DNA of 64,000 bases from Rikenellaceae bacterium (GTDB lineage: Bacteria; Bacteroidota; Bacteroidia; Bacteroidales; Rikenellaceae): NCBI GenBank assembly GCA_015059955.1, contig SUZK01000002.1, positions 124,001-188,000 of the forward strand, written 5' to 3'. The translations under genes were made by a program, and so were the position numbers. Each line of letters opens with the position of its first letter. Position 1 is the stretch's first letter. Below the pieces are notes generated by a model. That model searched no databases and was not told the origin of the DNA. It saw nothing but the letters and a program-made list of their open reading frames with translations. Below, piece after piece: positions 35,600-44,190 of the stretch.

Positions 35600-35695
35600 A
35601 GGCTTACCGACAAAAAACATTTGGCACAAAATTACTCAAAATATTTTATATTTTATTACTTTTGTAGCGTAATAATTAAAATTACTTAAAAATAT

Positions 35696-36226
35696 ATGCG
35701 TAAATTACTTAACGAGGAGCTTGGTCGCCCCACCCTTGAGGAGTGCGCCACCCTCGCCAAGCTACCCATAGTGGTCGTTCTCGATAACGTGCGCTCGGCG
35801 CAGAACGTAGGTTCATTCTTCCGCACTGCCGATGCCTTTGGTATTGAGCGTATTGCACTGTGTGGAATAAGCTCGACACCCCCAAATCGTGAGATACACA
35901 AGACAGCGTTGGGCTCGGAGCTTAGCGTGGCGTGGAGCTACCATGCCACGACCATGGAGTGCGTCGAGGCGCTACGCGCCGAGGGCTATGAGATACTCGC
36001 AATAGAGCAGATTGAGGACGCTACGATGCTCGATAGCTTTGAGGCTCAGATAGATAAAAAGTATGCCCTGATATTTGGTAACGAGGTGGATGGCGTCGAC
36101 CAGGCTGTCGCCGATGTTGTGGATGGGGCGATAGAGATACCACAGGTAGGCATCAAGCACTCGCTGAATGTATCCGTCTCGGCAGGAGTCATCATGTGGG
36201 AGCTCTTTCGCCAGCTACATAGGTAG
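35696..36226 (+). CDS. TrmH-family RNA methyltransferase (short form)
   Basis: A 176-residue SPOUT methyltransferase without an N-terminal substrate domain. The three motifs are VVVLDNVRSAQNVGSFFRTADAFG, YALIFGNEVDGVDQ, and IEIPQVGIKHSLNVSVSAGVIMW. It resembles TrmH (Gm18) and TrmL-like enzymes. A TACTTTTG -7 box lies at 35657-35664 upstream, and a strong terminator follows. Confidence 0.93.
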   Translation: MRKLLNEELGRPTLEECATLAKLPIVVVLDNVRSAQNVGSFFRTADAFGIERIALCGISSTPPNREIHKTALGSELSVAWSYHATTMECVEALRAEGYEILAIEQIEDATMLDSFEAQIDKKYALIFGNEVDGVDQAVADVVDGAIEIPQVGIKHSLNVSVSAGVIMWELFRQLHR

Positions 36227-36253
36227 ATGATAGCTTATCGCAGACTGTGTTAG

Positions 36254-36278
36254 CGCCACCTTCGGGTGGCGTTTTTTT
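36254..36278 (+). terminator. Terminator after the TrmH-type gene
   Basis: CGCCACC (36254-36260) TTCG GGTGGCG (36265-36271) is followed by T7 (36272-36278). Confidence 0.95.
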
Positions 36279-36535
36279 GTTGACGAGGCTTACCTTCGCT
36301 GCGCTCGGTTTGCCTCACCGCTCCGCGGGGGTGCTTGAGCACCCATAGGGTTATATTTACATTCCTCCTAAATCCTCCTTTGCCAAAGGAGGACTTCAAG
36401 AGGTCACTCCTCAGAGCCTCTCCATCACCTAACAAATACAAGTGCTACCCGAAGGCAGCACTTGCATTTCGTGAGCTGTTGACGAGGCTTACCTTCGCTG
36501 CGCTCGGTTTGCCTCACCGCTCCGCGGGGGTGCTA
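36278..36535. repeat. Pair of exact 58-bp direct repeats with intervening hairpins
   Basis: Bases 36278-36335 are repeated exactly at 36477-36534 (199 bp apart), starting TGTTGACGAGGCTTACC and ending GGGGGTGCT. Between them lie a GGTGCTTGAGCACC hairpin, a CCTCCTTTG/CAAAGGAGG hairpin and an AAGTGCT/AGCACTT hairpin. Near 36473 the sequence GAGCTGTTGA..AGGCTT copies the tRNA-Thr 3' end. No gene is seen. Confidence 0.75.
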
Positions 36536-36660
36536 TCAATGAATTTGAAGCAAACCGCGATGCGGTCACTTGTCGTATATATATACTGTACTATGCAAGC
36601 ATAGCAATACATATATACGACAAATGCCACCATTTGGTGGCACTTGCTTCAAATTCATTG

Positions 36661-36661
<1 letters not shown>
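36536..36661. repeat. Branched palindrome beside tRNA-Thr
   Basis: The perfect 18-bp arms TCAATGAATTTGAAGCAA (36536-36553) and its complement (36644-36661) enclose three further stems: ACCGC/GCGGT (36554-36566), TTGTCGTATATAT 36570-36582 with ATATATACGACAA 36611-36623, and GCCACC/GGTGGC (36626-36641). The right arm overlaps the tRNA discriminator base. Confidence 0.85.
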
Positions 36662-36732
<71 letters not shown>

Positions 36733-36874
36733 ATTATTTCCATACTCCACTGAAAGAGTGCACAAAAGTACATAAGATTTTTGAAAATGCAAACTTTTTT
36801 GCACTTTTTTTATCTCCTGACATCCATATCCACCTTTGTTCTAAGCTATGTGCTGGTCTCCAATGGCTACGAAA

Positions 36875-37873
36875 CTACTTGATAAGGTACATCAAACTCT
36901 CAAGCTGTGCCATGTCGTGGCGGTGCATCTGCTCGGGTGAGAAGAGTGCAAAGACGATGGTTATAATCTGCTTTCGCTCAGCATCGTATGTGTAGTAGCA
37001 TACCATCGAGCCGCCCAGAGGGTAGCCCTCGACAGTCCAGCAGCAGCGTGCCTCATACCATCTACGGCCGTTGATCTCCTTAATGTCGAGGTAGAAGGGG
37101 CGCTCTTTGCTGATGCCCATAGCCGTACCCTCCTCGTCCTCGACAGAGATGATATTGAGGCGTTTGTCGACGATATCCTCGAAGCCGATGAACGTATTGA
37201 AATCCTCGCATGGCTCCGTGAAGATGAAGATATGCTGTGCCTTATTGTCGTACTTGCGTACAAACCACTTCATAATATCCTCCTTGGGCTTAGCGACGCT
37301 GAAGCCACCAGGGATGTGTATGTCGAGGCCCGTAACCTCCTTGGCAATCCTCTTAGGCTCATCGCTGACGGTAGAGGCAACAGTCTTATGGTGAATGGCG
37401 CGCTCGTTCTCCTCGAACGACTGGCGAATGTCGGCGCCATGATCCAAGATATACTCTGCAGCCCTCTCGACAGATGGCGAGTGCACGGTGACGATGGTCT
37501 GCATCGTGGCGTTAACATCCTTAGCTACATCGTGTCTTGTGCTCTCATTGGTGGCGTCTATACGTACAGCGAGGATATTGCTATGCTTGCGCTCCACGTC
37601 GTTGACAGCCTCGAAGCTCTTATGGTCGACGACATGGAAGAACTTCTCGGGGCGCACCAAGCCTGGCACCTCATCCTCAAGGACTATCTTTGCGACATCC
37701 TTGATGTAGCTCTCCCAGTGGTTGTCGTTGCAGATGACAAAGACCTCGTAGGGCTCGCCGATGCTTGTCTTAGGGGTGCTATTACTACCCGTAGCCTTAT
37801 CGAACTGCTCGCGGCAGCCTGTGCTCACAAGCGTCGCAACCATTATTAATAGGTATAGTATGCTTCGTTTCAT
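36875..37873 (-). CDS. DUF4837 family lipoprotein
   Basis: A 332-residue lipoprotein with signal MKRSILYLLIMVATLVSTGC. The mature part matches DUF4837 of Bacteroidota (GEPYEVFVICNDNHWESY near the N-terminus, IFTEPCEDFNTFIGFEDIVDKR and RRWYEARCCWTVEGYPLGGSM later). Its function is unknown. ATG 37873 is chosen because it gives the signal peptide; the frame opens 14 codons upstream. Confidence 0.9.
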   Translation of the reverse strand: MKRSILYLLIMVATLVSTGCREQFDKATGSNSTPKTSIGEPYEVFVICNDNHWESYIKDVAKIVLEDEVPGLVRPEKFFHVVDHKSFEAVNDVERKHSNILAVRIDATNESTRHDVAKDVNATMQTIVTVHSPSVERAAEYILDHGADIRQSFEENERAIHHKTVASTVSDEPKRIAKEVTGLDIHIPGGFSVAKPKEDIMKWFVRKYDNKAQHIFIFTEPCEDFNTFIGFEDIVDKRLNIISVEDEEGTAMGISKERPFYLDIKEINGRRWYEARCCWTVEGYPLGGSMVCYYTYDAERKQIITIVFALFSPEQMHRHDMAQLESLMYLIK

Positions 37874-38009
37874 AGTGTTATAGTGTTTTTCTAAGTAACG
37901 TTTATGCGCTTCCAATGCGTATACAAAGATATGTATATTTTTCCATTTTGAAAAAAAAAGTTACATTTGCGCTGTAAATAGGGCGTTATGCCCTAATGAT
38001 GATAGCGAT

Positions 38010-38618
38010 ATGCGAGTGAAGCCAGGCAAAATATTACGCTCACTCTTTCCGGGTGTAGTGTGGAAGATGGACGACGACGAGGGTATATATCTCACCTTCG
38101 ACGATGGCCCTACGCCTGGTGTTACTGAGTGGATTCTCAACACGTTAGACCGCTACGATGCCAAGGCTACGTTCTTCGTGCTCGGCAAGAACGTAGAGCT
38201 ATATCCCGACCTATACCAGATGATTCTCGATAGAGGACACAAGGTGGGTAACCACACCTACTCTCATCAGAAGGGGTGGCGTATGTCCATTGAACGCTAC
38301 ATCGAGGATGTAGACCTTGCGGGCGACATGGTGCATAGCGAGCTCTTCCGTCCTCCCTATGCGCAGATAACACGCACACAGCTACGCGAGGTATCTAAGC
38401 GCTACCGTGTGGTGCTGTGGAACGTGCTCTCGCGCGACTATAACCGCAACGTCTCGCCTAAGAAGTGCCTACGTGGTACCATCAAGGGTCTGCGTGGTGG
38501 CGATATCATCTCGTTGCACGACAGCGCCAAGTCGTTCCGTAATACGAGCTACGTGCTGCCTGCGCTGCTACGCACAGCACGCGAAAGGGGCTTAAAGTGT
38601 AAAATATTGGAGTTATAA
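38010..38618 (+). CDS. NodB-type polysaccharide deacetylase
   Basis: A 202-residue carbohydrate esterase family 4 domain protein. The NodB motifs are visible: YLTFDDGPTPGVTEWIL (metal Asp), GHKVGNHTYSH (HxxxH metal site), LFRPPYAQI, and the C-terminal DIISLHDSAKS. The protein lacks an obvious signal peptide, so it may be cytoplasmic or exported differently. Substrate could be peptidoglycan or an N-acetylated glycan. It lies 1 nt before ubiX. Confidence 0.93.
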   Translation: MRVKPGKILRSLFPGVVWKMDDDEGIYLTFDDGPTPGVTEWILNTLDRYDAKATFFVLGKNVELYPDLYQMILDRGHKVGNHTYSHQKGWRMSIERYIEDVDLAGDMVHSELFRPPYAQITRTQLREVSKRYRVVLWNVLSRDYNRNVSPKKCLRGTIKGLRGGDIISLHDSAKSFRNTSYVLPALLRTARERGLKCKILEL

Positions 38619-38619
38619 T

Positions 38620-39171
38620 ATGAATGTCATCGTTGCCATAACGGGTGCCAGTGGCGCCATATATGCACGCCAGTGCCTCGATATACTCCTTGGCAGTAGC
38701 GCTGTCGAGCGCATAGCACTTGTTGTAAGCCGCCATGGTGAGGATGTTATCAAGGCCGAGGGTATCACACTCCCCGATGATGCGCGTATTGAGCGCTACG
38801 CAAATGACGATATGTGGTCGTCGGTGGCGAGTGGCTCGGCAGCGTGGGATGCTATGATTGTAGTGCCCGCATCTATGGGCAGCGTGGGGCGCATAGCCTC
38901 GGGCGTGTCGCAGAGCCTTATTGAGCGTGCTGCCGACGTTATGCTCAAGGAGCGCCGTCGCCTTGTCCTTGTTGTGCGCGAGACGCCCTACTCATTGATA
39001 CACCTCCGTAATATGACCACCATCACCGAGGCTGGTGGCATCATCCTCCCCGCCTCACCATCGTTCTATATCCCTGCCGATAGCATCGAGCGCTTGGCGC
39101 TCAGCGTGAGCTGTCGTGCTGTCGAGATGTTGGGTGTCAATGTGGCTCACCCCTCGTGGGGCGACAGATAG
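38620..39171 (+). CDS. ubiX: Flavin prenyltransferase UbiX
   Basis: UbiX makes prenylated FMN, the cofactor of UbiD-type decarboxylases. The 183-residue protein shows AITGASGAIYARQCLDIL, VVPASMGSVGRIASGVSQ, ADVMLKERRRLVLVVRETPYS and the C-terminal LPASPSFYIPA. It may serve a UbiD step in futalosine-type menaquinone synthesis, given the MqnE gene in this window, but that link is inferred. Followed by a strong terminator. Confidence 0.94.
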   Translation: MNVIVAITGASGAIYARQCLDILLGSSAVERIALVVSRHGEDVIKAEGITLPDDARIERYANDDMWSSVASGSAAWDAMIVVPASMGSVGRIASGVSQSLIERAADVMLKERRRLVLVVRETPYSLIHLRNMTTITEAGGIILPASPSFYIPADSIERLALSVSCRAVEMLGVNVAHPSWGDR

Positions 39172-39218
39172 CCATCCCGCAATATTATCGTTCGACAGTC
39201 AATCAAACGTATATAATA

Positions 39219-39248
39219 AAAGCAGCACTCCGCGAGGAGTGCTGCTTT
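39219..39248. terminator. Bidirectional terminator between ubiX and the surface protein
   Basis: A perfect 13-bp stem AAAGCAGCACTCC (39219-39231), loop GCGA, GGAGTGCTGCTTT (39236-39248), flanked by A- and T-rich runs. It can stop transcription from both convergent genes. Confidence 0.9.
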
Positions 39249-39268
39249 GGTTTAATTGTTAACAACGG

Positions 39269-42200
39269 CTACAAGGTTGCAGAACCATTTGCATAAGTAG
39301 CATTAGCGAATGTGTAACCACTGCCACGTGAGAATAGAACATCAACGGTATTACCCTGAACGTCGAAGTACATATCCTTATATGCCTTGCCGTTAGTACT
39401 CAAGAACTGCATAGCATATGTCTGTGCTCCATTAGTACTCTTGTTCTCAACAATGTTATTCTTGAAGATTACTGTGCGACCCTCATTGCTGTAGTTCAAG
39501 CTAAGGACAGCGTTATTTCCATACATCTTAACAGTACAGCCGGTCATCTCGATGTTTGTCTTTGCGTAGATAGGGTTACCATTGCAGTCGATAGTACAAT
39601 CCTTCAATGTTAGCTTAATGCCACCATAGTGAGTGATTGCACCTGGAGCATTTGCTGTGTTGTAACCCGACTTGCAAATGAACTCACAATTCTCAAATGT
39701 AACTGTATCGGCTGTACCACCATATACACCAACAATTGCTGGGTGACCCTTAGGATTACCTACGATATTACCAGAGAACTCCTTCACTGATGAGTCGTTA
39801 TAGTCAAATTTAACGCCCTCAAACTTAGCTGTGGCGTTGATAGCCTCAACACGGCCCTTGATGGTAGCTTCGTCACCATAGATAGTTACGTTATCATAGT
39901 TGATAGTAAACTCGCCCTCAAATACACCTGACTGGAGGAAGATATTTGTCTTTTTAGACTCAAGAGCCTTCTTAAACTCATCAACGTTATAAACATAAGC
40001 ATTCACAGTATCTGCAGCATCACGTGGGAATACCTTGAAGTTATCTGCGCCTGTGAGTGTGTACTCTGCAGGAGCTACGAAAGTAGCCTCATCGTCACCA
40101 GTAGTGAATACTACCTGATAGCCACCAGCAACCAAGTTGTTCTCACCTGTGAAGTTGATAGTGTAGTTCTTAGAGGTCTTGCGAGCTACAACAGGAAGCT
40201 TAGCTGTGATATTTACGTTCTCGATAGCGAGAGTAGCCTCTGCTGTGGCATCAACACGCAAACCGTAAGACTCAGCTACGAAAGTAGAGTTCTTAACAAC
40301 GATGTTTGATGATACACCGAATGATACGCCACGACCACCATCAACAGTTACATCCTCGATAGTAACGCCCTCGACGTTCTTTAGCTGTGACAATGAGTGG
40401 AGACCAGTAGCAGTACATCTCTTAATTGTGAGGTTCTTGTCGCCACCAGTGTATGACTTAACAGCCACAGCACCTGGAACATTGAATGTACAGTCCTCAA
40501 CAGTTACATTGCAAGTATAACGTGTAGCATTTGTGCCATTGCCCAAGCGGATGCAAGCATCAGCAGAGATAGTCTCAGCCTCGAAGTTGAGGTTCTTGAT
40601 AGTTACACCAGCAGTAGTGTATGTCGCGCTCTTACCATCTACCACGATAACACCAGCATATTTGTGGTTGTTACCCTCGATAGCAATCTTAACATCAGCC
40701 TTCTGGCTAACGGTTACATCACCCTCGATGTCGGCAACAATCTTAACGGTATCGCCATCTACGGCGTTATCGAGAAGATACTGAAGACCAGCAGCGTTGT
40801 ATGCGTACAAAGGCATCTCGTCACTTGGGAATACGATGAATTCATCAGCGCCCGTTACTGAGAAGTTGCTTGTTGGAGCTACGAATGCAGCCTTATCGCC
40901 ACCCTGAGTGAATACGATGTCGTAGCCAGGAGCCTCCATAGTGTTCTCACCTGTTAGCTCAATAGCATAGTCAGCAGTGCACTGGCGAGCAATAACAGGC
41001 ACCATTGCTGTGATGTTAACATTCTCAAGCTTAAGAGTAGTCTCCACTGAAGCGTCAGCACGCACGCCGTAATACCCAGTTACGAAAGTAGAGTTCTTAA
41101 CAACGACGTTTGTTGATGTGCCGAATGATACACCACCCTCGCCTGCATTATTGAAATTAACACCATCGATAGTGATACCAGTACAGCCGTAGAACTGACC
41201 CAATGAGTGCATGCCAGAATCGTTAGCACGTGTTACACCGTCAGCTACGCAATTCTTGATAGTGATGTTGTAACCCTGTCGAATCTTAACTGCTACAACA
41301 TTCACACCAGTAGCGCGGAATGAGCAGTTCTCGATAGTTACGTTGTGTGCGTAACGAACTGCGCCATTAGTGCTATTCTGCTCGATGAAGTTGATGTCTG
41401 AAGAGTCAGTCGCAAAGTTGAAGTTGCGGATTATAACAGTCTCAGTGCCATCGTTGCGAGAGTTACCATCGATGTAGATAGTACCGTCGTAGTTGTAGCC
41501 GTTACCATCGATTACATAATCCTTACCCTCAACCTGATCTACTGTAACATTGCCCTTGATGTCTGCATCGAGGATGATTGTCTGACCATTCACATAGTTG
41601 TCGAGTGCCTCCTGTAACTCCTTTGCAGTGTTAACAAATACCATGTTCTCGACATACTCACCAGCGAAGTTATCGTCGATGCGAACCTCAATCTCGGTAG
41701 CGGTAGTCAAGACGTTACCGATTACTGTTGTGAGCTTGTTACGCTCAACAGGAATATCAGTTGTGAAAGCTGTCTCCTTGATAACTACGCCAGCCTCATC
41801 CTTAACAACCATTGTGAAGTGGATAGGTGTCTGACCCTCAGGCAATGCGAGGATGTAGTCAGTAGCCAAGGTGATGTGTGTGTTGCGAACTGTGCCGTTT
41901 ACAGCAGGAGCTGTCTTAGCATCGTAACCAGCATTGTAGATGTGGTTAGCCATGTTGTCACGTACCTTGTTGATGAAGGTAGTAGTGTACTTAGCGGTTG
42001 CGCTCTGGCCCTTGATAACACCTGTTACTGCGTCGAACTTGTTACAGTTGTAAGCATCGTATGCAATCTCAACGGTGTAAGGGTGTACATTGAGGTTGAG
42101 CTCAGCAAGGTCGGTAGCAACGACACGTACCTTACCATAAGGACGCTTCAACACGATGTCCTGAGCAGCAGAGTTAGTAACCTTGATGTCCTTTGTTGCG

Positions 42201-42763
42201 AAGTAAGCATCACCTACCTCGTCGTTGATAGACTCGTTGATAACCTCGATGTCTGCCAAGGTAGCACCAATCTTGTGGCGGATACCCGCAACGCCAAGCT
42301 GTGCGGTAGCATCCAATGCAGCGCCACCCTCAGCTACGAAGTCTGCGAATACTACGAAGCGGTAGTCGCGGTTAGGCACAAGGCGAAGGTCGAATACAAC
42401 AGGCTCGTAAGAGTCCTTGATGATTACCTGACGGTCCTTCACAGGTGCGGTGCCAACAACAGCACCATCCTTAACGTCGTAAACCTCCAAAGTGTAACGA
42501 AGGTCTACCTCCTTCCAGTCAACACGGTAAGCATCAGCCTCCGTTGTTGTCTGCAAATAGTCGATAGCACCGAAGGCACTATCATAAGCTTTCTGCGTGT
42601 CGGCAGCACCATTCTCACCTGCACGTGTGGCAAGCTCAGGAGCAGCGACAGAGAGCTGGAAATCCACCTCGGCGTCAACAGCTGGGTTGACAACCTCTGG
42701 ATCTGTCTGACATGATGCCAATCCAAGCACCAAGGCAGCCAAAGCTAAAAATCTTGCTTTCAT
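39269..42763 (-). CDS. Large surface lipoprotein with DUF6562-like and beta-helix modules
   Basis: A 1164-residue exported protein. The signal peptide MKARFLALAALVLGLASC has a lipobox. Residues about 25-365 resemble the fimbrillin-like DUF6562 domain (the ELATRAG motif after the signal is typical of such proteins). Two homologous right-handed parallel beta-helix modules follow, about 375-655 and 656-920, each with Asn-ladder repeats such as VVVKNSTFVTGYYGVRADAS and IVVKNSTFVAESYGLRVDAT and ending in a GADEFIVFPSDE / GADNFKVFPRDA segment. A third helical module runs to the C-terminus. Function may be glycan binding or degradation, or adhesion; no catalytic residues are clear. Confidence 0.85.
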   Translation of the reverse strand: MKARFLALAALVLGLASCQTDPEVVNPAVDAEVDFQLSVAAPELATRAGENGAADTQKAYDSAFGAIDYLQTTTEADAYRVDWKEVDLRYTLEVYDVKDGAVVGTAPVKDRQVIIKDSYEPVVFDLRLVPNRDYRFVVFADFVAEGGAALDATAQLGVAGIRHKIGATLADIEVINESINDEVGDAYFATKDIKVTNSAAQDIVLKRPYGKVRVVATDLAELNLNVHPYTVEIAYDAYNCNKFDAVTGVIKGQSATAKYTTTFINKVRDNMANHIYNAGYDAKTAPAVNGTVRNTHITLATDYILALPEGQTPIHFTMVVKDEAGVVIKETAFTTDIPVERNKLTTVIGNVLTTATEIEVRIDDNFAGEYVENMVFVNTAKELQEALDNYVNGQTIILDADIKGNVTVDQVEGKDYVIDGNGYNYDGTIYIDGNSRNDGTETVIIRNFNFATDSSDINFIEQNSTNGAVRYAHNVTIENCSFRATGVNVVAVKIRQGYNITIKNCVADGVTRANDSGMHSLGQFYGCTGITIDGVNFNNAGEGGVSFGTSTNVVVKNSTFVTGYYGVRADASVETTLKLENVNITAMVPVIARQCTADYAIELTGENTMEAPGYDIVFTQGGDKAAFVAPTSNFSVTGADEFIVFPSDEMPLYAYNAAGLQYLLDNAVDGDTVKIVADIEGDVTVSQKADVKIAIEGNNHKYAGVIVVDGKSATYTTAGVTIKNLNFEAETISADACIRLGNGTNATRYTCNVTVEDCTFNVPGAVAVKSYTGGDKNLTIKRCTATGLHSLSQLKNVEGVTIEDVTVDGGRGVSFGVSSNIVVKNSTFVAESYGLRVDATAEATLAIENVNITAKLPVVARKTSKNYTINFTGENNLVAGGYQVVFTTGDDEATFVAPAEYTLTGADNFKVFPRDAADTVNAYVYNVDEFKKALESKKTNIFLQSGVFEGEFTINYDNVTIYGDEATIKGRVEAINATAKFEGVKFDYNDSSVKEFSGNIVGNPKGHPAIVGVYGGTADTVTFENCEFICKSGYNTANAPGAITHYGGIKLTLKDCTIDCNGNPIYAKTNIEMTGCTVKMYGNNAVLSLNYSNEGRTVIFKNNIVENKSTNGAQTYAMQFLSTNGKAYKDMYFDVQGNTVDVLFSRGSGYTFANATYANGSATL

Positions 42764-42770
42764 AGAAATA

Positions 42771-42815
42771 AAGTTAATAAAATAATTAATAAAAAGTTAA
42801 TAAAATAATTAATAA
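42771..42815. repeat. Tandem 23-bp AT-rich repeat in the leader
   Basis: A 22-bp AT-only-like unit at 42771-42792 recurs exactly at 42794-42815. It lies 7-52 nt upstream of the surface-protein ATG, where it probably forms the unstructured ribosome-loading region. Confidence 0.8.
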
Positions 42816-42955
42816 TTAAAGTGTTTTATTTGTTGTTTCCCTTGTCAATTAAGTGTATAAATATAGCTATTTTCCGTATGTTATATCGTTCAAAATAGTA
42901 GCTTTGTGGCCACAATTCGCCCTTTCCCCACCAATATGGGAACGATACCTCAAAA

Positions 42956-42987
42956 CAAATATAGTGCTGATAGTCGTAATTTCCAAA
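42956..42987 (-). promoter_or_regulatory. Candidate promoter of the surface lipoprotein gene
   Basis: On the minus strand TATATTTG (42963-42956) fits the -7 box and TTTG (42987-42984) lies 20 nt upstream. The predicted leader is about 185 nt. Confidence 0.5.
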
Positions 42988-43059
42988 TATTTACGCTATA
43001 ATTTTTGGTCCTTTTTGTTGAATCTAATTTCAACGAAATGGCTTATTTTAATCGTAAAT

Positions 43060-43068
43060 CCCCCCCCC
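43060..43068. repeat. C9/G9 homopolymer upstream of the surface protein
   Basis: Nine consecutive C residues (G on the minus strand) sit about 75 bp upstream of the candidate -33 box of the surface-protein gene, in otherwise AT-rich DNA. Such tracts are prone to slippage. Confidence 0.85.
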
Positions 43069-43168
43069 ATGTGTGCCAAACCCACTTTGAGTCTGCAATA
43101 TCTATTCTTTTATCAATGTAATATATTTATCGTCTTTTGCTTAAATATCAATACATTCGTGCGAATAA

Positions 43169-43199
43169 TTTGTATGTTAGAAATAAATTTGTACCTTTG
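43169..43199 (+). promoter_or_regulatory. Promoter of efp
   Basis: TTTG (43169-43172) and TACCTTTG (43192-43199) with a 19-nt spacer are a very good match to the Bacteroidota consensus. The leader to ATG 43286 is about 80 nt. The 522-bp gap before efp holds this, the opposing promoter and the repeats listed, and no other gene that I see. Confidence 0.75.
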
Positions 43200-43285
43200 T
43201 GCGGCTTTTGTGAAGAAGAGTAAGCCGACAAAAAGCGAATGTAGTGATTAACACGAAAAAATTTTAATCATAAAACAATATTTAT

Positions 43286-43858
43286 ATGACTATTACAGCA
43301 TCAGACATTAAGATCGGTATGTGCGTAGAGATGGAGGGTAAGACATTTATCGTCGTTGACTTCCAGCACTGCAAGCCTGGTAAGGGCCCAGCTTTCGTGC
43401 GCTCAAAGCTCAAGAACCTCGAGAATGGTAACGTCCTCGACAAGACCTTCTCTTCAGTATCTCAGAAGATTGAGCAGGTACGCGTAGAGCGTCGCCCATA
43501 TCAGTTCACCTATGAGGATGACCTCGGCGCTCACTTCATGCACACCGAGACATTCGAGGAGATTAACATCGACAAGAACCTTATCAACAACGCAGACCTT
43601 ATGGCTGACGGCCAGATTGTTGAGGTTATGTTCCACACCGAGAAGGAGACAGTTCTCTCAGCTGAGCTTCCTCCAATCGTCGACATGGAGGTTACATACA
43701 CCGAGCCAGGTGTTCGTGGCGATACCGCCTCAACTAACTCACTCAAGGCTGCTACCGTAAACACTGGTGCAACCATCAAGGTGCCTCTCTTCATCAATAC
43801 TGGTGATAAGATTCGTGTTGATACACGTACTCGTGAGTATTATGAGCGCATCAAGTAA
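43286..43858 (+). CDS. efp: Elongation factor P
   Basis: EF-P relieves ribosome stalling at polyproline stretches. The 190-residue protein has three beta-barrel domains. Domain I carries the modification-loop region QHCKPGKGPAFVRSKLKNL, with Lys at the tip. Domain III ends with the signature KVPLFINTGDKIRVDTRTREYYERIK. Its stop codon directly abuts a long palindromic repeat. Confidence 0.97.
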   Translation: MTITASDIKIGMCVEMEGKTFIVVDFQHCKPGKGPAFVRSKLKNLENGNVLDKTFSSVSQKIEQVRVERRPYQFTYEDDLGAHFMHTETFEEINIDKNLINNADLMADGQIVEVMFHTEKETVLSAELPPIVDMEVTYTEPGVRGDTASTNSLKAATVNTGATIKVPLFINTGDKIRVDTRTREYYERIK

Positions 43859-43986
43859 TTTTTGATTAGAAGGGGTCATTCTCGGCCCATCCCAAAAAGT
43901 AGACTACCGCAGGCTGTACGTCATAAGTACTATCCTGCGGTAGTCTCTTTTGTGATAGACCAAGCCTGGCCCCTTCTAATCAAAAA
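43859..43986. repeat. Nested palindromic repeat, copy 3
   Basis: It begins at the base after the efp stop. Perfect outer arms TTTTTGATTAGAAGGGG (43859-43875) and CCCCTTCTAATCAAAAA (43970-43986) enclose an inner stem AGACTACCGCAGG/CCTGCGGTAGTCT and the loop GTACGTCATAAGTAC. Confidence 0.9.
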
Positions 43987-43988
43987 TT

Positions 43989-44115
43989 AATTTGTTGTGA
44001 TAAGGGGCATCCTTCGACGCCTCAATCAAAAGAGCGAATGGGAAATACATCAAGTATGTCCCATCCGCTCTTTCTCTTTATCGGCGCCAAATTATGCCCC
44101 TTCTGACAACAAATT
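43989..44115. repeat. Nested palindromic repeat, copy 4
   Basis: Outer arms AATTTGTTGTGATAAGGGGC and GCCCCTTCTGACAACAAATT (ending 44115) pair with a few mismatches. The inner stem is AAAGAGCGAATGGGA...TCCCATCCGCTCTTT, and the apical sequence is TACATCAAGTA, a variant of the family loop. Confidence 0.85.
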
Positions 44116-44190
44116 GGGGTTGCGGTGCTAATTAATGTTGCCTAACCCATTCTGACAACAAATTGTGTTGCGGCGCTATTTAATGTTGCC
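44101..44190. repeat. Two imperfect tandem copies of the repeat tail
   Basis: A ~41-bp unit starting TTCTGACAACAAATTG and ending TTAATGTTGCC occurs at 44101-44142 and 44150-44190. The second copy runs into the 3' end of the M1 peptidase gene and supplies its last codons. A related tail follows copy 1b at about 18375-18415. Confidence 0.7.

Noticed and set aside
36335..36604. 89-codon frame in the repeat region before tRNA-Thr
   Set aside because: It spans a 58-bp repeat and hairpins and has no credible protein features.
41819..42715. 298-codon frame on the plus strand
   Set aside because: Antisense to the surface lipoprotein; Val/Leu/Ser-rich shadow with no motifs.
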